Shown here piece after piece: positions 1 through 8,238 of a stretch of 39,439 nucleotides of DNA. Below the pieces are notes generated by a model. The model searched no databases. It was not told the origin of the DNA and saw only the letters and a list, made by a program, of their open reading frames with translations. Origin of the DNA: an uncultured Roseburia sp. (lineage in GTDB: Bacteria; Bacillota; Clostridia; Lachnospirales; Lachnospiraceae); NCBI GenBank assembly GCA_947383215.1, contig CANDCP010000030.1, forward strand, positions 1 through 39,439, written 5' to 3'. Position 1 is the stretch's first letter. The number at the start of each line of letters is the position of its first letter. A program made the position numbers and the translations under genes.

Positions 1-62
1 TAGGACAAAATATTTTTTATTTTTCTATTGACATTTATTAGCTGGACTTTCTTTTGTAGTGA

Positions 63-87
63 AATCCCGCAGAGCGGGATTCTTTTT
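63..87 (+). terminator. Rho-independent terminator
   Basis: Perfect 8-bp stem (AATCCCGC/GCGGGATT) with a 3-nt loop followed by CTTTTT. It ends the transcript of a gene lying left of the window; nothing coding is visible in bases 1-62. Confidence 0.85.
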
Positions 88-155
88 ATAGTGTTTGGAA
101 ATTTGGACAAAAAAATGCATATAATGATAAAGAAATAAAAATAAGGAATGAAGAC

Positions 156-869
156 ATGTATTGTTCAGGAACAGTTACGCATGTAATCAGGCAGGGAGAC
201 ACCATTTATCGTCTGGCAAAAAGCTATGACACAAGCGTGCCGGAGATACTGATGCGCAATCCCGGGGTAAATCCGTATAATTTGCAGGTTGGCAGCACGC
301 TTTTAATTTGTCCGGGGGGAAATACCAATACCGGTTGGGACAGTGAGATGGAGCTGAATCAGAAGCTGCGAAGATTATGGGAGCAGTTTTCTTATTGGAT
401 GCGCATGTACATTCTGTCAGTCGGAAAGGACGACGAGGACGGCGCGCAGATCAGAGAACGGCTGGAGAAAATTCCGATAGAGATGGGAACGGTGTTCGCC
501 GACTATTATCCGCCGGAGATTGCGGACCGCCTGCGGCAGAAGCTGGTAGAATTTACAAACGGCATGATGCGGCTTGTCTCGCTTGTGAAAGAGGGCAAAA
601 CGGAGGAGACGGACAGACTTGACGTGGAATTAGAGCAGGATGTAGTGTCTTTGGCGGAAATATTGAGCAATATGAATATCAATTTTGATAAAGAGAGTCT
701 GGAGCGGGAGCTTGGAGAGTATCTGATGCTGACAAAGCGCGAGATCGTTGCTAGACTTTCCGGGGAATATGCGGATGACGTGGATACGTTTGACGAATTG
801 GAGCGCCAGGCATTGAAGCTTGCCGACTATTTTTCAAACGGAATTACAAGACAGCGGCAGACGAAATAA
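156..869 (+). CDS. LysM-domain protein with C-terminal helical bundle
   Basis: A 237-aa protein. Residues about 6-53 form one LysM peptidoglycan-binding domain (HVIRQGDTIYRLAKSY, then an NPGVNPYNLQVGSTLLI segment). Residues about 60-237 are charged, helical and rich in Leu/Glu, with conserved-looking WEQFSYW, DYYPPEIA and LTKREIVARL segments. I recall this C-terminal pattern from a family of spore-former helical proteins often mislabelled acetylglutamate kinase, but no kinase motif is visible. There is no signal peptide, so the route to the wall is unclear; spore-coat or forespore use is conceivable but unproven. The start is the ATG after AAGGAATG. A TATAAT at 120-125 with a poor -35 (TTGGAA, 19-bp spacing) may be its promoter. 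It stands alone, separated from glf by 264 bases. Confidence 0.8.
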   Translation: MYCSGTVTHVIRQGDTIYRLAKSYDTSVPEILMRNPGVNPYNLQVGSTLLICPGGNTNTGWDSEMELNQKLRRLWEQFSYWMRMYILSVGKDDEDGAQIRERLEKIPIEMGTVFADYYPPEIADRLRQKLVEFTNGMMRLVSLVKEGKTEETDRLDVELEQDVVSLAEILSNMNINFDKESLERELGEYLMLTKREIVARLSGEYADDVDTFDELERQALKLADYFSNGITRQRQTK

Positions 870-886
870 ACTTAAGTTTTAGGGCG

Positions 887-947
887 CCGTTGAGCCGGTT
901 GCAAAACGGAGATCGAATTCCGAAAGGCAAAAGCCCGGGCCTTGCCT
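887..947 (+). other. Structured intergenic segment with competing hairpins
   Basis: Three potential hairpins are packed together: CCGTT/AACGG (887-909), CGGA/TCCG (907-922), which shares CGG with the first so both cannot form, and AGGCAA/TTGCCT (925-947). A T-rich run follows but not directly. It lies upstream of the glf promoter, so it belongs to the 3' end of the LysM transcript or to an unrecognised RNA. I could not match it to a riboswitch class. Confidence 0.35.
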
Positions 948-1021
948 ATGGGGTTTGGTTTCTGTTTTTCAACGGTTTTATCCTGGCGTTCACGGAATAG
1001 AGGAAAAAAGAGCTTTTTTTG

Positions 1022-1050
1022 TTGAACATTTCCATAGAAAGCTATATGAT
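1022..1050 (+). promoter_or_regulatory. Sigma-A promoter of glf
   Basis: TTGAAC at 1022-1027, 17-bp spacer, TATGAT at 1045-1050. Transcription would begin near 1057, giving a leader of about 77 nt. The leader contains a hairpin CAACGAAA/TTTCGTTG at 1062-1080. Confidence 0.75.
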
Positions 1051-1133
1051 AGTAGGAGGAAACAACGAAAGGTTTCGTTGGAGACGGGAACCGAGACTAT
1101 GAGAGAGAAAATAAGGACAGTGGGGGAAAGAAC

Positions 1134-2225
1134 ATGTACGATTATTTAATAGTGGGCGCGGGGCTGTACGGAGCCGTATTTGCGAACGAAGCGATGAAAA
1201 AGGGAAAGAGGGTTCTTGTGGTGGACAAGCGTTCCCATGTCGGAGGAAATATCTACACGGAGCAAATCGAGGGGATTCAGGTGCACAAATACGGGGCGCA
1301 TATTTTTCACACCAGCGATAAAAAGGTCTGGGATTATATCAATCAGTTTGCCGAGTTTAACAACTATGTAAACAGTCCGATCGCCAATTATAAGGGCGAG
1401 ATTTATAATATGCCGTTCAATATGAATACGTTCTCGAAGATGTGGAACGTTTTTACGCCGCAGGAAGCGCGGGCGGTGATCGAGGAGCAGAGAAAAGAGA
1501 TTGCAGGAGAGCCGCGCAATCTGGAGGAGCAGGCGATCTCCCTTGTGGGGCGCGATATATATGAGAAGCTGGTAAAAGGTTACACGGAGAAACAGTGGGG
1601 CAGAAGCTGTAAGGAGCTTCCGGCGTTTATCATCAAACGCCTGCCGGTGCGGTTTATCTATGACAATAATTATTTTAACGACCGTTATCAGGGGATCCCG
1701 ATCGGCGGATATACCGCGATTATAGAAAAGATGTTAAGCGGAGCCGATGTGCGCCTTGAGACGGATTATCTTGCAGACAGGGACGGGTTAGACCGGCTCG
1801 CGCAGAAAGTTATTTATACGGGGCCGATCGACGCGTATTTTGAGTACCGACTGGGAGCGCTGGAATACAGAAGCGTGCGTTTTGAGACGGAAGTCTATGA
1901 TATGGAGAATTATCAGGGAAACGCGGTTGTCAATTATACGGACCGCGAGACGCCGTATACGCGTGTGATAGAGCATAAGCATTTTGAGTTCGGCACACAG
2001 GAGAAGACGGTGGTAAGCCGCGAGTACAGCGCGGAGTGGAATGTGGGGGACGAGCCGTATTATCCGGTGAATAACGAGAAAAATACGGCGCTTTATGAGG
2101 CGTATAAAGAGCTGGCGAAACAGCAGAGCGGCGTCTTCTTTGGCGGGCGTCTCGGCGAGTATAAGTATTATGATATGGACAAGGTAATTGCGGCGGCGCT
2201 TGATTTTTGCGGCAGAGAATTATAG
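1134..2225 (+). CDS. glf: UDP-galactopyranose mutase
   Basis: A 363-aa flavoenzyme that interconverts UDP-galactopyranose and UDP-galactofuranose, supplying Galf for cell-surface polysaccharides in the cytoplasm. The N-terminal FAD-binding motif is GAGLYGAVFANEA (residues about 7-19), followed by VVDKRSHVGGNIYTE and the family hallmark HKYGAHIFHTS. The central ELPAFIIKRLPVRF and GIPIGGYTAIIEKM segments and the C-terminal GGRLGEYKYYDMD are all typical, and the length is normal (about 365-390 aa). The start follows a GGGGGAAAG ribosome site, under its own good promoter (1022-1050). A VanZ-like gene follows after 11 bases. A galactofuranose step next to a CpsBCD module suggests Galf-containing surface glycans whose transferases are encoded elsewhere. 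Confidence 0.96.
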   Translation: MYDYLIVGAGLYGAVFANEAMKKGKRVLVVDKRSHVGGNIYTEQIEGIQVHKYGAHIFHTSDKKVWDYINQFAEFNNYVNSPIANYKGEIYNMPFNMNTFSKMWNVFTPQEARAVIEEQRKEIAGEPRNLEEQAISLVGRDIYEKLVKGYTEKQWGRSCKELPAFIIKRLPVRFIYDNNYFNDRYQGIPIGGYTAIIEKMLSGADVRLETDYLADRDGLDRLAQKVIYTGPIDAYFEYRLGALEYRSVRFETEVYDMENYQGNAVVNYTDRETPYTRVIEHKHFEFGTQEKTVVSREYSAEWNVGDEPYYPVNNEKNTALYEAYKELAKQQSGVFFGGRLGEYKYYDMDKVIAAALDFCGREL

Positions 2226-2236
2226 GAACGGTTGTT

Positions 2237-2770
2237 ATGGATTTTTATCTGATTCAGGAGTATTTTCTGTCGGCCGTGATTATCGGGCTTGCGGTCTTTA
2301 CCGCGCAGAGCATTTTGGAACGGAGGACGAAAAGGCGGCGCCTGCTCCGGTTTCTGTCGGCGTTGGCCTGCCTGTTCTATCTTCTGGCGCTCTATGAGGC
2401 GACGATTGGCGGGCGGATACCGTATGAGGGAAAACATCTGCAGACAACGCTGTTTTGGTCTTACCGGGAGATTTGGGAAAACGGCAATCGTTTTTTGATG
2501 CGGCAAAATCTCGAAAATATATTTGCTTTCTTACCGCTCGGCGTATTCTTTGAGGATTTTTTTGGAGAAAAGATGCGATGGTATTTTGTTTTTGCGGCGG
2601 GCGCGCTGCTCAGCGCGTCGATTGAGCTGGCGCAGTATCTGTTTAAACTGGGATTGTTTGAATTTGACGATATTTTTCACAATACGCTTGGGGCAATGAT
2701 TGGCTATGCCATCGCAAAAATTATAAAAAATCTGGTAAATCTGGTAATAAAAAAGAGGAACTATATATAG
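2237..2770 (+). CDS. VanZ-like membrane protein (first of two)
   Basis: A 177-aa protein with four predicted membrane segments, among them YFLSAVIIGLAVFTAQSI and WYFVFAAGALLSASIELAQ. The VanZ-family signature is seen: NIFAFLPLGVFFEDF, then SIELAQYLFKLGLFEFDDIFHNTLGAMIGY. VanZ-family proteins are linked to teicoplanin resistance and lipoglycan or envelope tuning, but the biochemical role of most members is unknown. I chose the ATG at 2237, preceded by AGGAAC at 7-nt spacing; an in-frame start 30 bases upstream would overlap glf and has no better ribosome site. It is probably co-transcribed with glf and ends in a terminator that overlaps its stop codon. Confidence 0.85.
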   Translation: MDFYLIQEYFLSAVIIGLAVFTAQSILERRTKRRRLLRFLSALACLFYLLALYEATIGGRIPYEGKHLQTTLFWSYREIWENGNRFLMRQNLENIFAFLPLGVFFEDFFGEKMRWYFVFAAGALLSASIELAQYLFKLGLFEFDDIFHNTLGAMIGYAIAKIIKNLVNLVIKKRNYI

Positions 2771-2788
2771 TAGTTTCTCCTTTTTTTT
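2755..2788 (+). terminator. Rho-independent terminator of the glf unit
   Basis: An 8-bp stem, GAGGAACT/AGTTTCTC with one G-U pair, followed by CTTTTTTTT. It overlaps the end of the VanZ-like gene and separates it from the CpsBCD operon. Confidence 0.8.
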
Positions 2789-2915
2789 CAATTTGAAGCT
2801 AGTCAAAATAAAAGAACTGTGTTATATTAAGATACATGATTTTTATGTTTGTGTGACAGGATCAAAAGAAGAGAGTGGAATGACCGGAAATCCGGCGGAA
2901 AGACAGGGAAAGAAA

Positions 2916-3647
2916 ATGAACTTGAATTATATGGATATTCATTGTCATATCCTTCCGGGCGTTGACGACGGTGCAAAGAATATGGAACAGTCGCTGGAGA
3001 TGTTAAGCGTCGCCTATGACGAGGGGTGTCGTGGAATTGTGCTGACGCCGCACTATGAGCGGGGACGAAACAGCTATAAGCCGGAGGAATTAGATCAGAT
3101 ATTTTCAAATCTTAAGAGCGAGGCGAAAAAACGGTTTCCCGATATGGAACTGTATTTGGGAAACGAGCTGCTTTATGAGGACGGGATCGTAGAGGATATC
3201 AAAAACGGGCTGGTGCACACGATGGCGGGTACGAAATATGTGCTGGCGGAATTTAATATCCAGATTTCTTATCAGGGAATTTACAGGGCGATGAAGGAAT
3301 TGACACAGGCCCGTTTTCGTCCGATTATTGCGCATGTAGAGCGCTATCATTGTCTGGCGGGACATATGGAGCGCATGGAGGAGCTGGAAGAGATGGGGAT
3401 CTATTTCCAGATGAACGCAGAGAGCGTCCTTGGAAGTTTTTTTGACGAGGGCGTGCGCTGGTGCAGGAAGCTTATGAAGCAGGAGAAAATCAGTTTTCTG
3501 GGAACGGATGCGCATAATTTGGAAAACCGGGCGCCGAATATGCGGGAGGCGTTAGAGTGGATGTACCGTAAACTGGATGCTGCGTATATGGACGCCGTGA
3601 CGGCGGAGTATCCGCAAATGATGGTGGAAAACAAATATTTAGATTAG
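2916..3647 (+). CDS. CpsB/CapC-type PHP-family protein-tyrosine phosphatase
   Basis: A 243-aa metal-dependent phosphatase of the PHP fold that dephosphorylates the tyrosine tail of the partner BY-kinase. Metal-ligand motifs are all present: DIHCHILPGVDDGA at residues about 7-20, GNELLYED in the middle, RPIIAHVERY, and FLGTDAHN near the C terminus. Length is normal for CpsB/YwqE. The ATG at 2916 after AGGGAA was chosen; starts at 2793 (TTG) or 2880 would add a tail not typical of the family. It is the first gene of a tight three-gene operon (phosphatase, polysaccharide co-polymerase, kinase). A -10-like TATATT at 2823-2828 with a weak TAGTCA -35 (2800-2805) could be the promoter. Confidence 0.92.
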   Translation: MNLNYMDIHCHILPGVDDGAKNMEQSLEMLSVAYDEGCRGIVLTPHYERGRNSYKPEELDQIFSNLKSEAKKRFPDMELYLGNELLYEDGIVEDIKNGLVHTMAGTKYVLAEFNIQISYQGIYRAMKELTQARFRPIIAHVERYHCLAGHMERMEELEEMGIYFQMNAESVLGSFFDEGVRWCRKLMKQEKISFLGTDAHNLENRAPNMREALEWMYRKLDAAYMDAVTAEYPQMMVENKYLD

Positions 3648-3664
3648 AGTACAAGGAGAAGAAC

Positions 3665-4444
3665 ATGGAAACCAACCGAAATGAAGAATTTGAGATTGAT
3701 TTGCAGGATTTGTTTTTTGCGTTGCTGAATAAGGTCTGGATGATCATTGCCGCGCTTGTGATCGGCGCGGTGATTGCGGGGTTGTATACGACGCTTGCGA
3801 TTACCCCGATGTACAGCTCGAAATCCAGTATATTTATTTTGAATCAGACGACCGATTTGTCTTCGTTGTCGATGACGGATCTGCAGGTGGGATCCGCATT
3901 GACGAATGATTACCGTATCCTTGTAAAATGCCGCCCGGTATTGAATAAGGTAATCAGCAATCTGGAGCTGGATATGTCGTATGAGGAGCTTAACGCCAAT
4001 GTCACGACAGACAATCCGGATAATACGCGTATTCTTGACATTACCGTTTCCAATCCCGATCCTTATATGGCAAAGACGATTGTAGACGAAGTGACGCAGG
4101 TGGCGATTAAATATGTGGCCGAAATTATGGATACCGTAGAGCCGAACATTTCGGAGGAGGGTACGGTGAATACAAAGCCGATCAGTCCGAATCTGAAGAG
4201 AAACGTTGTGATGGGCGCGCTGATAGGTTTCATTCTTGCCGCGGGAATTGTAATCGTCAGATTCCTGATGAACGATTCAATCAAGACGTCCGAGGACGTT
4301 GAGAAATACCTCGGATTAAATACGCTCGGCGTAATTCCGGTGGCAGAGGGAGAGACGAAGGCAAAAATGCGCAGGCGTGATTTGATGGAAGATAAAATCC
4401 AGAGAAAGCATCGTTCAAAGAAGAATGGAAAGGAGACAAAATAA
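3665..4444 (+). CDS. CpsC/YveK-type polysaccharide co-polymerase (Wzz domain)
   Basis: A 259-aa membrane protein that sets polymer chain length and activates the adjacent BY-kinase through its cytoplasmic ends. Two membrane segments are visible: VWMIIAALVIGAVIAGLYTT (residues about 19-42) and VVMGALIGFILAAGIVIV (about 179-200). They flank an extracytoplasmic Wzz region (MYSSKSSIFIL ... ILDITVSNPDPYMAKTIVDE), with a basic cytoplasmic tail after EKYLGLNTLGVIP. This is the Gram-positive split arrangement in which the kinase is a separate gene. Its stop overlaps the kinase start by one base (TAATG), implying translational coupling. Confidence 0.93.
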   Translation: METNRNEEFEIDLQDLFFALLNKVWMIIAALVIGAVIAGLYTTLAITPMYSSKSSIFILNQTTDLSSLSMTDLQVGSALTNDYRILVKCRPVLNKVISNLELDMSYEELNANVTTDNPDNTRILDITVSNPDPYMAKTIVDEVTQVAIKYVAEIMDTVEPNISEEGTVNTKPISPNLKRNVVMGALIGFILAAGIVIVRFLMNDSIKTSEDVEKYLGLNTLGVIPVAEGETKAKMRRRDLMEDKIQRKHRSKKNGKETK

Positions 4445-5178
4445 TGAAGGTCAGTTTTGAAAAAGTAAAAAAGCTTGATTTCCGTTCTAATGAAGCATAT
4501 AAGACATTGCGTACAAATATCAGTTTTTGCGGGGAAGACGTAAAAGTAATCGCGTTTACCAGCTCTACCCCGAACGAAGGAAAGTCGGTTGTCTCTCTGC
4601 GCCTGGCGGAGGCGTTCGGGGAGGACAACAAAAAGGTTCTGTTTATCGACGCGGACATCCGCAAGTCGGTTTTGATCTCGCGTTACGGCGCGGATCAGGA
4701 GACGAGAGGAATGAGCCATTATCTGACAGGTAAGGCGAGTATTGAGGAGGTGATCTGTGAGACAAGCATAAAGAATGTAGATATGATATTTACCGGACCG
4801 GCTGCGCCGAATCCGTCCGAGCTTTTGGGAAATAAGAAGTTTGAGAGACTGATATCCGAGGTTCGGCAGGCGTACGACTACGTTATTCTGGACTGTCCGC
4901 CGATTGGAAGCGTTATCGACGCGGCGATCGTCGCAAAACAGTGCGACGGCGTGATTATCGTTGTGGAGAGCGATAATGTGAGTTATAAGATGGTTCAGAA
5001 GGTGAAGAGCCAGCTGGAAAAAAGCGGCTGCCGTATTTTGGGCGCCGTACTCAATAAAGTTGAGGTCGGCGGCAAGGGATACGGATACGGAAAGTATTAC
5101 GGCAAGTATTACAGTAAATATTATGGCAAGTATTATGGCGGCTACTACGGAGACGATTATTACGGAAAGAGTGAATAA
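4444..5178 (+). CDS. CpsD/CapB-type bacterial tyrosine kinase
   Basis: A 244-aa cytoplasmic BY-kinase. Visible are the activating-patch segment RSNEAYKTLRTNI (residues about 16-28), Walker A STPNEGKSVV, Walker A' VLFIDADIRKS and Walker B YVILDCPPIG. The tail, from about residue 213, is exceptional: mostly KYYG-type units with 14 tyrosines in about 32 residues, including six adjacent YY pairs. In this family the tail is the autophosphorylation cluster that controls oligomerisation with CpsC and is reset by CpsB. It is the last gene of the operon; no glycosyltransferases follow. The gene start overlaps the upstream stop. Confidence 0.95.
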   Translation: MKVSFEKVKKLDFRSNEAYKTLRTNISFCGEDVKVIAFTSSTPNEGKSVVSLRLAEAFGEDNKKVLFIDADIRKSVLISRYGADQETRGMSHYLTGKASIEEVICETSIKNVDMIFTGPAAPNPSELLGNKKFERLISEVRQAYDYVILDCPPIGSVIDAAIVAKQCDGVIIVVESDNVSYKMVQKVKSQLEKSGCRILGAVLNKVEVGGKGYGYGKYYGKYYSKYYGKYYGGYYGDDYYGKSE

Positions 5179-5264
5179 GGCTGCAATTTGCATAACGAGG
5201 CGGGAGAGAATACGAAAAAATTGTGAAAATGCACTCAAAATACAGTTTGGCGAGTGAGATTATC

Positions 5265-5293
5265 TTGACCTTTTGAAAGGAAAAATATATAAT
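5265..5293 (+). promoter_or_regulatory. Sigma-A promoter overlapping the lipoprotein start
   Basis: TTGACC at 5265-5270, 17-bp spacer, TATAAT at 5288-5293. The -10 includes the first two bases of the upstream-most ATG (5292) of the next gene, so transcripts from here would begin near 5300 and could not use that ATG. Confidence 0.6.
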
Positions 5294-6035
5294 GGATTTG
5301 ATTATGAATAAGCTATTAGGAGGAACAGCATCAAAAAAGGATGTGGCAGTGAGGAAGTTTGTTTCTGCCGGAATTATCTCGCTAAGTATGCTGGCGGCGG
5401 CCGGATGCAGCGGAAAGGGAGCTGCGCATAAGGATACGACAGATAAATATGGATACAATGTCTGGGATTATGTGGAGCTTGGGTCCTATGAGGGGCTGAA
5501 AACGGAAGCGATTGCAGAAGGCGAGGCCGAGGCGTCAGAGATAAGAGAGAACCTGATCGATGATTTATGGAGCCAGATTCAGGAGAATTCGACCGTAACG
5601 GGATATCCACAGGAGTTGTACGATGCGATGGCGGATTACTATGCGACAGAGCTGGAATCGGAAGCCGCGGCATGGGAGATGGAAGTGGAGGAATATCTCG
5701 ATTTCTTCTATGAATATTCCAAAGAAGAATACATAGAGGAGTGCTTGCAGGGAGAGCTTTTGATGGAGGCGGTCGTCACAGCGACAGGAGTTTCGCTGGA
5801 GGATGGCGACTATGATAACATGGTCGGGGAGTACTTAGAAGATATGGGATGTGAGAGCGTAGAGGAAGCGGAGGAATTGTATAGCAGGGAAGAGATTGAA
5901 GAGTATCTTCTGACCCAGAAAGTATATGATTTCCTGATTGAGCATGCTACGATTACAGAAGTCAGCTATGATGAATATTACGGGACAGATACGGAGGAAC
6001 TTTGGGACACCGAGGAGTTGACGGAATCGTTATAG
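5292..6035 (+). CDS. Lipoprotein resembling the trigger-factor C-terminal chaperone domain
   Basis: A 247-aa exported lipoprotein. The lipobox is LAAAGC, and an N-region RKFVSAGIISLSMLAAAGC precedes it. The body begins with VELGSYEGLKTE, a phrase typical of trigger factor, then an acidic helical region (ELYDAMADYYATELESEAAAWEMEVEEYLDF-like pattern, split here for its Tyr/Glu richness) that resembles the TF/SurA C-terminal arm; no peptidyl-prolyl isomerase domain is visible. An extracytoplasmic holdase for the secreted proteins encoded next to it is a reasonable inference. The start is uncertain: ATG 5292 has AAAGGA 10 nt upstream; GTG 5349 has AAAAGG and gives a compact 19-residue signal peptide that fits the overlapping promoter better. 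Confidence 0.75.
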   Translation: MDLIMNKLLGGTASKKDVAVRKFVSAGIISLSMLAAAGCSGKGAAHKDTTDKYGYNVWDYVELGSYEGLKTEAIAEGEAEASEIRENLIDDLWSQIQENSTVTGYPQELYDAMADYYATELESEAAAWEMEVEEYLDFFYEYSKEEYIEECLQGELLMEAVVTATGVSLEDGDYDNMVGEYLEDMGCESVEEAEELYSREEIEEYLLTQKVYDFLIEHATITEVSYDEYYGTDTEELWDTEELTESL

Positions 6036-6046
6036 CGGCTTATAAT
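6018..6046 (+). promoter_or_regulatory. Sigma-A promoter of the Big_2 surface protein
   Basis: TTGACG at 6018-6023, 17-bp spacer, TATAAT at 6041-6046, lying across the 3' end of the lipoprotein gene. With the strong TTAGGAGGAA ribosome site at about 6083-6092 this predicts high expression of the next gene. Confidence 0.75.
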
Positions 6047-6098
6047 CTCATAAAACACTAATAGTGAATGAACAATATTAATTTAGGAGGAAGTATTC

Positions 6099-8156
6099 AT
6101 GAAAAAAACTAATTTTTTCAAAAAACTTTGCATGCTTGGTCTTGCGGCTGCACTTGTCGGAACGAGTGTTGATGCTTCATTGTTAGAGGTGCAGGCTGCA
6201 TCCAAGGTGACACTGTCAACGAAAAAGAAAACCATCGTGACAGGGCAGTCCTTTACTTTAAAAGTAAAAGGCAAAGGCGTTAAGGCAAAATTTAAATCCA
6301 GCAACCCGAAAGTTGCGAAGGTGGCAAAGAGCAAAGCCGTTTCATCTGTAAAGATTACAGGTAAAAGCGCAGGAAGCGCTACAATTACAGCTACTTCCGG
6401 AAAGAAAAAGGCTACATGTAAGGTGACCGTAAAACAGGGCGCAAGCAAAGTAACCCTGAATGCAAAGAAGGCGACGTTAGGATATAAGAAGTCTATGCAG
6501 TTAGTCGCTACGGTTACACCGGCCGCTGCTTCAAAGGCAGTAAAATGGTCCGTAGACAAGAAGGGTAAGAAAGTTTTATCCGTAAACAAAAAGGGTAAAG
6601 TAACCACAAAGAAAAAAGCCGGAAAAGCAAAAGTTACGGCGACGGCAAAAGACGGAAGCAAGAAGAAAGCAACCGTTACGATTACCGTGAAGAAGAAAGT
6701 GACGCTTGCAAAGAGCGTAACATTGAATACGACGGCGGCGCGTGTGAACGTAGGCGCAAAATATTCGCTTAAGGCTACGATCGCTCCGGCTAAGGCAAGC
6801 AATAAGAACGTATACTGGACCAGCAGCAACGCAGGCGTTGCGTCGGTAGACCAGAACGGCGTTGTTACAGCGGCGAAGGCAGGTACGGCAACGATCACAG
6901 CAACGGCAAACGACGGAAGCAAGAAGAAGACGACGGCGACAATTACGGTAGTTGCACCGAGCATTGCGGTAACGCCGGCAACGGCAAGCGTTCAGGAAGG
7001 CGCGTCCGTTCAGCTCACAGCGACGGTTAACGATGCGCTGGGAACAACAGTAGTATGGACGAGCAGCAATAATGCGGTTGCAACGGTTGCAGCAGGCAAG
7101 GTAACCGGCGTGAAGGCGGGTACGGCAGTAATCACAGCGACAAGCATGAGCGGCCTGAAAGCGACGGCGACAGTTACGGTAACGGCAAAACCAGGTCCTG
7201 GACCGGACGTACCGTCAGACGTTCCGACAACGGGAATTACATTAGATAAGACAGAGCTTAAATTTACGACGACAGACAGCGATCAGACAAAGACGCTTAC
7301 AGCGACGGTAGCGCCGGCAAATGCGACAGATAAGACAGTGACATGGACATCATCGGATGAGACGATTGCGACGGTAGCGGACGGCGTGGTAACGGTAGCG
7401 GCAAATACGCCGGCAGGAAAGAAGACGGCGACAATCACAGCGACGACAAAGGGCGGACAGACAGCGACATGTACAGTTCAGGTGATCGGCAAGAACAACG
7501 CGCTCGATAAAGACGGCGAAGAAGTAGTGTTTACGCTGGATAAGAACGCGGACGCTGCAAGCCTGACAAAGGGCGACAAGACAATCGAGAAGCTTCAGGA
7601 TTATATTGAGGCGAAGATCGAGGAAGCAAAGAGCAAAGACTACATTCTGATGGGTACAGACGCACAGGAGGCTCTTAATAAGGCTTGGAGCAAGCTTGTA
7701 AGCCGTTCCAGCGATGGCGTAGAGCTTACGGTTGAAGACGTAGACGCAAATACCAAGAATGTGACCGTATCTTTCAACGGAAGCACAAAGAGCGCGACGC
7801 TTGTAAAGGGTACAGACAGCGTTGAGATTACTTCCGGCAACAGAGTGGTACTTGTTAAGGATATCACAGTAAATAAAGGAACAGTAACGTTTAAGGTTGA
7901 CGCGACCGTAGATGGCGTGGCGACTGTGACAGACAAGGCGTTTGTAGCGACATTGACAGTCGACGCCAACGATCTGTATTCCGCAAGCCTGAAGACGGCG
8001 GACGGCAGCGAGATTGTTTCCTGCGTTGAGAGTGAGGACGATATTGTTGTAAAAGTAAATAAAGAGGCAGCAAACAAGGTATTTGAGGCGCTTGGAAGCA
8101 ACAGAACGATTGATTCCGTTCTTTCAGATGTATCTGCATTCAATATTTACAAATAA
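6099..8156 (+). CDS. Secreted surface protein with five Big_2 Ig-like domains
   Basis: A 685-aa protein. A signal peptide ends near VQAA (residue about 34). Five Big_2 (bacterial Ig-like group 2) domains follow at about 35-112, 114-200, 203-287, 288-365 and 377-462, recognised by recurring WTSSN..VATV...G.VTA...AGTATITAT patterns. A PGPGPDVPSDVP linker separates domains 4 and 5. Residues about 463-685 form a C-terminal region I do not recognise. The first two Ig domains are extremely lysine-rich, which could favour binding to anionic wall polymers; there is no LPXTG, SLH or LysM anchor. Promoter, ribosome site and terminator mark it as an independent, probably highly expressed gene. The adjacent lipoprotein could help it fold. 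Confidence 0.88.
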   Translation: MKKTNFFKKLCMLGLAAALVGTSVDASLLEVQAASKVTLSTKKKTIVTGQSFTLKVKGKGVKAKFKSSNPKVAKVAKSKAVSSVKITGKSAGSATITATSGKKKATCKVTVKQGASKVTLNAKKATLGYKKSMQLVATVTPAAASKAVKWSVDKKGKKVLSVNKKGKVTTKKKAGKAKVTATAKDGSKKKATVTITVKKKVTLAKSVTLNTTAARVNVGAKYSLKATIAPAKASNKNVYWTSSNAGVASVDQNGVVTAAKAGTATITATANDGSKKKTTATITVVAPSIAVTPATASVQEGASVQLTATVNDALGTTVVWTSSNNAVATVAAGKVTGVKAGTAVITATSMSGLKATATVTVTAKPGPGPDVPSDVPTTGITLDKTELKFTTTDSDQTKTLTATVAPANATDKTVTWTSSDETIATVADGVVTVAANTPAGKKTATITATTKGGQTATCTVQVIGKNNALDKDGEEVVFTLDKNADAASLTKGDKTIEKLQDYIEAKIEEAKSKDYILMGTDAQEALNKAWSKLVSRSSDGVELTVEDVDANTKNVTVSFNGSTKSATLVKGTDSVEITSGNRVVLVKDITVNKGTVTFKVDATVDGVATVTDKAFVATLTVDANDLYSASLKTADGSEIVSCVESEDDIVVKVNKEAANKVFEALGSNRTIDSVLSDVSAFNIYK

Positions 8157-8181
8157 GCAGTTGAATTATAAACTGTAAATA

Positions 8182-8217
8182 AATATCCCGGCTGTTTGAA
8201 ACGGTCGGGATATTTTT
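8182..8217 (+). terminator. Rho-independent terminator after the Big_2 gene
   Basis: A 9-bp stem AATATCCCG/CGGGATATT followed by TTTT. The next gene begins only 22 bases later, so that gene seems to depend on read-through. Confidence 0.85.
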
Positions 8218-8238
8218 GTATTAATAAGGAGGAAATGT

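Noticed and set aside
870-1021. A c-di-GMP, c-di-AMP (ydaO) or other known riboswitch upstream of glf
   Set aside because: The conserved core sequences I know for those classes are absent, and the segment lies upstream of the glf promoter.
4063-5238. A 391-aa minus-strand open frame across the CpsC/CpsD genes
   Set aside because: Composition is an antisense artefact (including the complement of the KYYG codons), and the plus-strand genes are unmistakable.
6083-6964. A 293-aa hydrophobic open frame on the minus strand inside the Big_2 gene
   Set aside because: It is the antisense of lysine/threonine/valine-rich repeat codons, has no ribosome site, and the plus-strand protein has clear domains.
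6700-7480. Repeated short motifs in the Big_2 gene that could suggest a CRISPR array
   Set aside because: The repeats are imperfect, in frame and codon-periodic; no uniform spacers exist.
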